A stretch of DNA of 6,380 nucleotides from Comamonadaceae bacterium (lineage in GTDB: Bacteria; Pseudomonadota; Gammaproteobacteria; Burkholderiales; Burkholderiaceae_C). Location: assembly GCA_947460065.1 (NCBI GenBank), contig CANHGF010000154.1, positions 1 through 6,380 of the forward strand. The letters run 5' to 3'. Positions within the stretch are counted from its first letter, which is position 1; each line of letters starts with the position of its first letter. A program made the position numbers and the translations under genes. Shown here in pieces: positions 1 to 5,195 of this stretch. The notes under the pieces are model-generated. The model was not told the DNA's origin. It worked only from the letters and a program-made list of their open reading frames with translations, and did not search any database.

Positions 1-126
1 CCGGGCGCGCCGCCGCCGGATCAGCCCGACAGTCCCACCCATCAGCCGATAGACCCGGACGACGGTGCGCCGGTGGCGCCGCAGCCCGATGAGGAGGGTG
101 ACGCGCAGTGGAAACCGCCGCTGTGA
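1..126 (+). CDS. C-terminal tail of an unidentified protein, probably the T2SS gene upstream of gspH (5' partial)
   Basis: Frame 1 is open from the window edge to a TGA at 124-126; the other two forward frames hit stops early (about 49-51 and 89-91). The last 41 residues are dominated by Pro, Asp, Glu and Gln and end in DEEGDAQWKPPL, so this looks like a flexible acidic tail rather than a folded domain. By usual T2SS gene order the gene before gspH would be gspG (major pseudopilin), but the tail does not resemble the short Asp-rich, often Trp-containing GspG ends I know, so identity stays open; a secretin or other Gsp protein with a low-complexity tail is also possible. It overlaps the start of gspH by 19 bp, which places it in the same operon. 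Confidence 0.6.
   Translation, partial: PGAPPPDQPDSPTHQPIDPDDGAPVAPQPDEEGDAQWKPPL
91..98 (+). promoter_or_regulatory. Strong Shine-Dalgarno site deciding the gspH start
   Basis: GAGGAGGG lies inside the upstream coding sequence, with 9 nt between it and the GTG at 108. The spacing fits that GTG. It is too far from the alternative GTG at 123, although that second GTG forms a GTGA overlap with the upstream stop (123-126) and could serve by translational coupling. Confidence 0.65.
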
Positions 127-593
127 CGGGCGTCAGGCCGCCACGGGAGCGCGGCTTCACGCTGATCGAGTTGTTGCTGGTGTTGGTCATCATCGCCATC
201 GGCACCAGCCTGAGCCTACTAGCACTGCGTGACCCAGCCCAGGCGCAGCTGCAGGGCGACGCGACGCGGCTGGCTGGCCTGCTTGAAGGCGCGCGGGCTG
301 CCTCGCGTGCGCAAGATGCGTCGCTGCGCTGGCGGGTCGAGGGTGCAGGCTTTCGCTTTGAGGGTTTGGTGCCATTCCCATCCGGCGGACCTTGGCCCGA
401 ACGCTGGCTGCATGAAGACATCCAGGCGCAAGTCCTCGGCGGCAGCGAGCTCGTCCTGGGCCCGGAGCCGGTGCTGGCCGCGCAGGCGGTGCTGCTGGGC
501 CACAGGCAGGCGCCAGAGCGGCGCATCTGGGTGGCCACCGACGGTGTGCGGCCCTTCGAGGTGCTGCCCATCCGACCCGAATTGCAGCGCTGA
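108..593 (+). CDS. gspH: Type II secretion system minor pseudopilin GspH
   Basis: This minor pseudopilin of the T2SS is an inner-membrane protein that is processed by the prepilin peptidase GspO and built into the periplasmic pseudopilus that pushes folded substrates through the outer-membrane secretin. The 161-residue length is normal for GspH. With the GTG start at 108, residues 1-16 form a basic leader ending in RERG; cleavage is expected at G16|F17 of the type III signal GFTLIE, with the conserved mature Glu5 at E21. A hydrophobic helix spans about 17-40. The following LAGLLEGARAASRAQ segment, then LRWRVEGAGFRFEG and LVLGPEPV, match the GspH helix and beta-sheet domain. A GTG start at 123 would give an 11-residue leader and cannot be excluded. 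The gene sits 9 bp before gspJ; gspI, normally next, is absent. Confidence 0.9.
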   Translation: METAAVTGVRPPRERGFTLIELLLVLVIIAIGTSLSLLALRDPAQAQLQGDATRLAGLLEGARAASRAQDASLRWRVEGAGFRFEGLVPFPSGGPWPERWLHEDIQAQVLGGSELVLGPEPVLAAQAVLLGHRQAPERRIWVATDGVRPFEVLPIRPELQR

Positions 594-602
594 AGGCATG
601 CC

Positions 603-1202
603 ATGCGCCGCACTGGCCTGACGCTCATTGAGGTGCTGGTGGCCTTGTTGGTGATGGCCTTGATGGCGCAGATGAGCCGGCTGGTGATCGACGGCATGCT
701 GCGCAGCCAGGCGGTGGCGGGCGAGCGCGGCGCCAGCCTGAGCAACCTGCATATTGCGCTCGCACAGTGGAGTCGCGATCTGGACCGTCTGAGCACTACA
801 CCCTATGTGAACGCACTGCAATGGGACGGTCAGGTGCTGCGGCTGCTGCGCCGCTCGAGCAATGAGGAGGCGCTGGTCGTGGTGGCCTGGAGCGCGCGGG
901 GCGGGCAATGGCAGCGCTGGCAGTCGCCTCCCCTGAGCGAGCGCAGTGCGCTGCTGCGCAGCTGGGCCCTGGCCCAACGTCCCGAAATCGCAGACCCCGC
1001 TGAGCTCAACCGAGCCAAGCTGCTGCCCCTAGGCCAATGGCAATTGCAGGTTTGGGCGCAAGGGCAATGGCGCGATGCGCCGATTCAGGACGATAGGCTG
1101 ATGGATCTGCCCGCAGGCCTGCGCCTTCAGCTGCGGGGCCTGCAAGGCGTGGGTGGCTCGGGTCCCTGGCAGCTGGACTGGTTTCGGGCCGCTCCCTCAT
1201 GA
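603..1202 (+). CDS. gspJ: Type II secretion system minor pseudopilin GspJ
   Basis: GspJ forms, with GspI and GspK, the tip complex of the T2SS pseudopilus. The very short leader MRRTG is followed by LTLIEVLVALLVMALMAQ, so cleavage is expected at G5|L6 and the mature Glu5 is E10. The mature residue 1 is Leu instead of the usual Phe. After the membrane helix (about 6-28) comes LHIALAQWSRDLDRL, the conserved helix preceding the beta domain in GspJ. The C-terminal half, with LGQWQLQVWAQGQWRDA then LPAGLRLQL, is typical of GspJ. The 199-residue length excludes GspI, which is usually about 120-130 residues. A GAAGG ribosome binding site at 592-596 suits this ATG better than the ATG at 598. The stop overlaps the gspK start as ATGA (1199-1202), indicating coupled translation. 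Confidence 0.87.
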   Translation: MRRTGLTLIEVLVALLVMALMAQMSRLVIDGMLRSQAVAGERGASLSNLHIALAQWSRDLDRLSTTPYVNALQWDGQVLRLLRRSSNEEALVVVAWSARGGQWQRWQSPPLSERSALLRSWALAQRPEIADPAELNRAKLLPLGQWQLQVWAQGQWRDAPIQDDRLMDLPAGLRLQLRGLQGVGGSGPWQLDWFRAAPS

Positions 1203-2110
1203 AGGGCGAGCGGGCGGGCGCGGCCATCGTCGCGGCCATGCTGACGGTGGCCCTGGTTGCCGCGCTGGTGATGACAGGCTTTTGGTACATCTGGCGCGCC
1301 ACCGAGGTCGAGGCCAGCTGGCGCCAGCAAGCGCAGGCGCGCTGGCTGCTGGGTGGGACGCTGGACTGGGCGGTGGCCGCGCTGCAAGACGACGGCAGAC
1401 TGCAAGCGCAGATCGATCATCTGGGCGAGCCCTGGGCGCTGATACGGCGCGATCTGTCGCCCTCGCAGTTGCTCGCGCAAGGCGAGGTTCCGGCCTCGGC
1501 CGAGGCGCCAGATTTCACGCTGAGCGTGCAGATTGCCGATGCGCAGGCCAAGCTGAACCTGCTCAATTTGCTGGAGGGTACCGGCCTGTCGGCGCCCTGG
1601 AGCGAGGTGTTTGCGCGCCTGTTCGCCCAGCTGAACCTGCCCGCATCCGAGCTCGATCTGATGCAGCAGGCGCTGCTCAGAGCCAGTGCTGGCACCGGCG
1701 AAGGCGCCTCCGGCCAGGCACCGCTCATGCCCCAACGCGCCGAAGACCTGCACTGGCTGGGCCTGCTGCCAGCCACGGTGGCGGCCTTGCGCCCGCATCT
1801 GACGGTGCTACCCGGGCGCCTGCCGGTCAACCTCAACACTGCGGACGCGGTGGTGCTGCAAGCCGTGCTCGGCGGCGGGCCGGTGGCCATGGATGCCCTG
1901 CTGGCGCGAAGAAAGGCTCAGCCTTTGGGCAGCCTGGCCGACGCCGGTCTGGGCGGACCCGGTGGGCCAGCTGCGTCAGATCAGCTGTCGGTCAACAGCA
2001 ACTTCTTTGAAGTTCAAACCTCGGTGCAGCTGGGTAGCTCCTTCCGGCTCGGTCAGCGGGCGCTGCTGCAGCGGCAAGGCCCTGTGGTGCAAATTTTGTG
2101 GCGGTATTAG
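1199..2110 (+). CDS. gspK: Type II secretion system minor pseudopilin GspK
   Basis: GspK is the large minor pseudopilin thought to cap the pseudopilus tip. The leader MKGERAG is followed by AAIVAAMLTVALVAALV; cleavage after G7 would leave Ala, not Glu, at mature position 5, as is usual for GspK. Residues about 8-32 form the membrane helix. Family landmarks are visible: IADAQAKLNLLNLL at 112-125 (the N-L-N-L region of the pilin core), PVNLNTAD at 209-216 in the helical insertion/return region, and a C-terminal end with SFRLGQRALLQRQ then a final arginine-rich strand (ILWRY). The 303 residues are normal. It starts within the gspJ stop (ATGA). It is the last gene of the cluster here; gspL and gspM, which often follow, are not present before the next transcription unit. 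Confidence 0.9.
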   Translation: MKGERAGAAIVAAMLTVALVAALVMTGFWYIWRATEVEASWRQQAQARWLLGGTLDWAVAALQDDGRLQAQIDHLGEPWALIRRDLSPSQLLAQGEVPASAEAPDFTLSVQIADAQAKLNLLNLLEGTGLSAPWSEVFARLFAQLNLPASELDLMQQALLRASAGTGEGASGQAPLMPQRAEDLHWLGLLPATVAALRPHLTVLPGRLPVNLNTADAVVLQAVLGGGPVAMDALLARRKAQPLGSLADAGLGGPGGPAASDQLSVNSNFFEVQTSVQLGSSFRLGQRALLQRQGPVVQILWRY

Positions 2111-2139
2111 CATGGGGGCACCAGCCCAGCCTGAGGGCC

Positions 2140-2156
2140 AGCGGGTCAACCCCGCT
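2140..2156 (+). terminator. Possible weak hairpin after gspK
   Basis: AGCGGG (2140-2145) can pair with CCCGCT (2151-2156) around a 5-nt loop, 29 bp after the gspK stop. No T-run follows, so it is not a convincing intrinsic terminator. It also touches the first base of the proposed -35 box of the next gene, so it could instead be part of an operator or have no role. Confidence 0.25.
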
Positions 2157-2183
2157 TGACGATTTACTTCAGACCTAAATAAT
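2156..2183 (+). promoter_or_regulatory. Candidate sigma70 promoter for the CoA ligase gene
   Basis: TTGACG at 2156-2161 (5 of 6 matches to the -35 consensus) and AATAAT at 2178-2183 (5 of 6 to the -10) are separated by 16 nt. The segment 2161-2184 is locally AT-rich against a GC-rich background, and the predicted start near 2190 leaves a leader of about 70 nt before the ATG at 2260. Confidence 0.5.
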
Positions 2184-2223
2184 TGAGGCCGTAAGCAGAT
2201 AAATCCTCGGCGGGTGCTTTGCC

Positions 2224-2250
2224 CAAGCCGGGGCTTGCTCTTGCAAGGAG
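2224..2250 (+). promoter_or_regulatory. Leader hairpin and ribosome binding site of the CoA ligase gene
   Basis: AAGGAG at 2245-2250 lies 9 nt before the ATG at 2260 and fixes the start. Just upstream CAAGC (2224-2228) and GCTTG (2233-2237) can form a small stem with a 4-nt loop. A self-complementary CTTGCAAG (2240-2247) overlaps the ribosome binding site, so alternative pairings could partly mask it. The RBS is clear; a regulatory role for the repeats is inference. Confidence 0.55.
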
Positions 2251-2259
2251 TCACGTCGC

Positions 2260-3900
2260 ATGTCCACTGCCCGTTCCAGCCCACAGCCTGACCCTTTTGT
2301 GCAGGAGCGTTTGCCGGCGCCCGATCTGTGGCCCCAGCTGCGCTATGAGCTGCCCGAGCTGCAGATTCCTAAGGAGGCCAATCTGGTCGACGCGCTGATG
2401 GCCCAGGCCGAGCAGCGCGGCTGGCTGGACCGACCGTTTCTGCGCTCAGAGCGCATCACGCTGAGCTATCGCGATGCCGACGAGCGTCTGCGCCGCATTG
2501 CGCAGGTGCTGACCGAAGACTTTGGTCTGGTGCCCGGCAACCGGGTGCTGCTGCGCGGCGGCAATTCCATTGGCATGGCGTTGGCCTGGCTGGGCGTGGT
2601 CAAGGCGGGCTTGGTGGCAGTGGCCAGCATGCCGCTGCTGCGCGCCAAGGAGCTGCGCGAGATCATCAGCAAAGCCGAGCCCACAGTGGCGCTGTGCGAC
2701 ACCGCCTTGCTCGAAGAACTGCAAATCGCACAGCAGGGCACCGGGCTGCTCACCATCGTGCCCTTCAATCTGATGGACGCGCCCGGCTCGCTGGCGGTGC
2801 TCAGCAGCGCCAAGGACGGCCGCTTCGGCCCTTGCCCCTGCCGCGCCGACGACATCGCCATGATGGCCTTTACCTCCGGCACCACCGGCTCGCCCAAGGC
2901 GGCGGTGCACAGCCACCGCGACATCCTGGCCGCCTGCCAGGCCTGGCCACGCCATGTGCTCAAGGCCACGCCCGAAGACATCGTGATCGGCTCGCCGCCC
3001 TTGGCCTTCACCTTTGGGCTCGGCGGCATGCTGCTGTTTCCGATGTCGGCCGGCGCGAGCGTGTACTACCCCAGCAAGCCCTACTCGCCGCAGTCCATGC
3101 TTGAGACCATCGATGCAGTCGGGGCCACCATCACCTATACCGCGCCGACCTTCTACCGGCAGATGGCCGTGCTGGCGCGTGAGCGGCCGCCCAAGAGCCT
3201 GCGCATCAGCGTCAGCGCCGGCGAGGCCTTGCCACAAGCTACACGCCAGCTCTGGCTAGACGCCACCGGCATCGACATGACCGACGGCATTGGTGCGACA
3301 GAGATGTTTCACATCTTCATCTCCAGCGTCCCGGGCCAAACACGGGCTGGCGCCATCGGCCGGGTGGTACCGGGCTACCAGGCCAAGGTGGTGGACGACG
3401 AAGGCCGTGAAGTGCCGCGTGGCACGGTGGGCAAGCTGGCGGTGATCGGGCCGACCGGCTGCCGCTACCTGGCCGACGAGCGCCAGAGCAAGTACGTCAA
3501 GAACGGCTGGAACCACCCGGGCGATGCTTTCACGCAGGACGAGGACGGCTATTTCTTCTACCAGGCGCGGGCCGACGACATGATCATCTCGGCCGGTTAC
3601 AACATAGGCGGACCCGAGGTGGAGGACGCGCTACTGACCCATCCGGCGGTGGCCGAATGCGGCGTGATCGGCGTGCCCGATGAAGAGCGCGGCATGGCGG
3701 TCAAGGCTTTTGTGGTGCTCAAGAGAGGTCAGGGGGGTGACGCGGCCATGGTCAAGGCCTTGCAAGACCATGTGAAGGCGACACTGGCGCCCTACAAATA
3801 CCCGCGCCAGGTGCAGTTCTTGGCGGCCCTGCCGCGCACCGAAACCGGCAAGCTGCAGCGCTTCAAGCTCAGACAGATAGACCCGGCAAGCGGTGCGTGA
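2260..3900 (+). CDS. Acyl/aryl-CoA ligase of the benzoate/2-aminobenzoate-CoA ligase group (ANL superfamily)
   Basis: The protein is a predicted cytoplasmic ATP-dependent ligase that adenylates a carboxylic acid and transfers it to CoA, giving AMP and pyrophosphate. All ANL core motifs are present: the phosphate-binding loop TSGTTGSPK at 205-213, DGIGATE at 342-348 (adenine/Mg region), GD at 421-422, the hinge ARADDMIISAGYNI at 436-449, and TETGK at 527-531 with K531 as the adenylation lysine. The 546 residues are normal for the family. The N-terminal FVQERLPAPDLWPQL (13-27) resembles 2-aminobenzoate- and benzoate-CoA ligases more than fatty acyl-CoA synthetases, so an aromatic acid substrate is favoured but not shown. 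It has its own promoter and terminator and no visible aromatic-pathway neighbours. The start is set by AAGGAG 9 nt upstream. Confidence 0.88.
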   Translation: MSTARSSPQPDPFVQERLPAPDLWPQLRYELPELQIPKEANLVDALMAQAEQRGWLDRPFLRSERITLSYRDADERLRRIAQVLTEDFGLVPGNRVLLRGGNSIGMALAWLGVVKAGLVAVASMPLLRAKELREIISKAEPTVALCDTALLEELQIAQQGTGLLTIVPFNLMDAPGSLAVLSSAKDGRFGPCPCRADDIAMMAFTSGTTGSPKAAVHSHRDILAACQAWPRHVLKATPEDIVIGSPPLAFTFGLGGMLLFPMSAGASVYYPSKPYSPQSMLETIDAVGATITYTAPTFYRQMAVLARERPPKSLRISVSAGEALPQATRQLWLDATGIDMTDGIGATEMFHIFISSVPGQTRAGAIGRVVPGYQAKVVDDEGREVPRGTVGKLAVIGPTGCRYLADERQSKYVKNGWNHPGDAFTQDEDGYFFYQARADDMIISAGYNIGGPEVEDALLTHPAVAECGVIGVPDEERGMAVKAFVVLKRGQGGDAAMVKALQDHVKATLAPYKYPRQVQFLAALPRTETGKLQRFKLRQIDPASGA

Positions 3901-3910
3901 GCGCAAAAAC

Positions 3911-3941
3911 AAAAACGCCAACCGCAAGGGTTGGCGTTTTT
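3911..3941. terminator. Bidirectional Rho-independent terminator
   Basis: A perfect 13-bp stem pairs 3911-3923 (AAAAACGCCAACC) with 3929-3941 (GGTTGGCGTTTTT) around the 5-nt loop GCAAG. On the + strand it starts 10 bp after the ligase stop and ends in five T. On the minus strand it lies 8 bp past the tRNA CCA end and ends in a T-run, followed by a second T5. It therefore serves both converging transcripts. Confidence 0.93.
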
Positions 3942-3949
3942 CACTGAAT

Positions 3950-4026
<77 letters not shown>

Positions 4027-4037
4027 TCAGAGCCTCT

Positions 4038-4043
4038 ATTCTA
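4038..4043 (-). promoter_or_regulatory. Candidate -10 box of the tRNA-fMet gene
   Basis: On the minus strand TAGAAT (5 of 6 matches to TATAAT) lies 11 nt before the mature tRNA 5' end, a position that would give a very short leader for RNase P to remove. No good -35 hexamer is seen at 16-18 nt spacing, so the assignment is tentative. A 5-bp inverted repeat GGTCT-GCG-AGACC (4058-4070) lies around the expected -35 area. Confidence 0.4.
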
Positions 4044-4139
4044 ATCGCAATCGAGGCGGTCTGCGAGACCAGGCGCGATTTATCACAAAAGAATTTGTAT
4101 TCAGTTGTCAGTCCGACAGGCATGGCCAGCCCCGCCTGG

Positions 4140-4173
4140 GCGACAGTCGCGCAGCGCATGCGCTTCCTATAAT
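4140..4173 (+). promoter_or_regulatory. Promoter with two adjacent palindromes, for the binding protein-AtuA operon
   Basis: A perfect TATAAT (4168-4173) stands 45 bp before the ATG at 4218. The expected -35 position (4145-4150) has no consensus match, suggesting a promoter that needs an activator. GCGAC-A-GTCGC (4140-4150) is a perfect inverted repeat across that -35 position. Two bases later AGCGCATGCGCT (4153-4164) is a perfect 12-bp palindrome filling the spacer. These are good operator candidates; the regulator is unknown. Confidence 0.6.
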
Positions 4174-4179
4174 TTTTAC

Positions 4180-4195
4180 AGGTCGCTCCTGACCT
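4180..4195 (+). repeat. Inverted repeat at the predicted transcription start
   Basis: AGGTC (4180-4184) and GACCT (4191-4195) are exact inverted arms with a 6-nt spacer, starting 7 nt after the TATAAT, where transcription should begin. It could be an operator or a 5' stem of the leader transcript; short arms make chance occurrence possible. Confidence 0.4.
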
Positions 4196-4217
4196 CAGTC
4201 CAACCGCAAGGTGAACC

Positions 4218-5195
4218 ATGCCCTCTGTACGATTGATCCCCCAACTTCTTTGTGGCCTGGCCACTGCCGCAGCGCTTGTGATGAGCGCGGGCGCCCAGGC
4301 ACAGAACAAATCCACCCGGCTGGTGGTCGGCTTTCCTCCGGGCGGGCCCATCGATGCGGTGGCCCGCATCATGAGCGAGCAACTGGGCCGCGAACTGGGC
4401 CAGACCGTGGTGGTCGAAAACAAGGCAGGCGCCAACGCCGGTATCGCGGCAGAGTTTGTGGCCAAGTCCACGCCCGACGGCACCACCTTGCTGATCAGCA
4501 CCGCCGGCGCCATGACCATCAGCCCCGCTCTTTACGACAAACTGGCGGCCGACCCGTTTCGCGACCTGGCCCCGGTCAGCCTGGTGGTCAACACCGACGA
4601 GGTGCTGGTGACCGCGGCGAACAATCCAGCCAACACCGTGCCTGAGTTCATCGCGGCCGTGCGCGCGCGCAAAGAGGGCGCTACGCTGGCCTCTTCAGGC
4701 ACAGGCAGCGTGCCCCACCTGGCGATGGAATTGCTCGCCGATGTGACCAAAGCGAATTTGCGGCATGTACCCTACAAGGGCGTAGCGCCTGCCATCACTG
4801 ACGTGATCGCCGGCCATGTGGACGGCATCTTCATCGACTTCCCGGTGGCCCTGGTCCACATCCGGGCCGGCAAACTCAAGGCCCTGGGCCTGGCCGCGCC
4901 CAAGCGCCACCCCCTGCTGCCTGAGACGAGAACGCTCGAGGAGATGGGAATTTCGGGCGTGGACTCCAACAACTGGTATGGCATCTTCGCGCCCAAAGGC
5001 ACATCGGCGGCCGACATTGACCGAGTCAACCAGGCGATCCGCCGCGCACTGGAATCCGAGAGCGTCAAATCACGCCTGCTGGCCGCCGGTCTGATCGGTG
5101 CGCCGGGCACCCCTGCCGCGCTGGCTGCCTTGCAAAAGGCCGATTTCGAAAAGTGGTCGCGCATCATTAAGACCAAGGGCATCAAGGGCGAATGA
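4218..5195 (+). CDS. Bug/TctC-family periplasmic solute-binding protein (tripartite tricarboxylate transporter type)
   Basis: This is a predicted periplasmic binding protein that captures a small, usually carboxylated, solute for a TctAB-type membrane permease. Residues 1-28 are a Sec signal peptide: an Arg near the start, a hydrophobic core to about residue 24, and cleavage expected at AQA|QN (28/29). Family landmarks are VGFPPGGPIDAVAR at 37-50 (first ligand-binding loop), ENKAGANAG with a following TPDGTTLL, SGTGSVPHL at 160-168, HVPYKG at 183-188 and a nearby DVIAGHVD. The 325 residues are normal for the family. An AAGGTGA ribosome binding site (4208-4214) precedes the ATG. No TctA/TctB permease genes are in the window, as is common for the many orphan Bug proteins of Burkholderiales. 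The stop overlaps the AtuA-family start as ATGA. The ligand cannot be inferred from sequence alone. Confidence 0.92.
   Translation: MPSVRLIPQLLCGLATAAALVMSAGAQAQNKSTRLVVGFPPGGPIDAVARIMSEQLGRELGQTVVVENKAGANAGIAAEFVAKSTPDGTTLLISTAGAMTISPALYDKLAADPFRDLAPVSLVVNTDEVLVTAANNPANTVPEFIAAVRARKEGATLASSGTGSVPHLAMELLADVTKANLRHVPYKGVAPAITDVIAGHVDGIFIDFPVALVHIRAGKLKALGLAAPKRHPLLPETRTLEEMGISGVDSNNWYGIFAPKGTSAADIDRVNQAIRRALESESVKSRLLAAGLIGAPGTPAALAALQKADFEKWSRIIKTKGIKGE

Noticed and set aside
219..977. Minus-strand open frame of 252 codons opposite gspH and gspJ
   Set aside because: Its composition (Gln/His/Ala/Arg-rich) is that of an antisense shadow, and both recognised pseudopilins lie on the other strand.
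1153..2010. Long + strand open frame (285 codons) overlapping gspJ and gspK
   Set aside because: It is a shifted-frame shadow of gspK in GC-rich DNA, full of Arg/Gly/Ala, with no family resemblance; GspK in the other frame is unambiguous.
2446..3237. Minus-strand open frame of 263 codons opposite the CoA ligase
   Set aside because: It is antisense to conserved ligase motifs, with His/Gly/Ala-rich low-quality protein sequence and no recognisable domain.
4085..4102. AT-rich inverted words (ACAAA-AGAA-TTTGT and GAAT-TTGT-ATTC) between the divergent genes
   Set aside because: The arms are short and AT-rich, and no properly spaced promoter hexamers could be built from them on either strand; not strong enough to list.
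4227..4257. Possible lipoprotein signal (LLCG at residues 10-13) in the binding protein
   Set aside because: The residue before Cys is Leu, not Gly/Ala/Ser, and a good AQA signal peptidase I site lies at 26-28.
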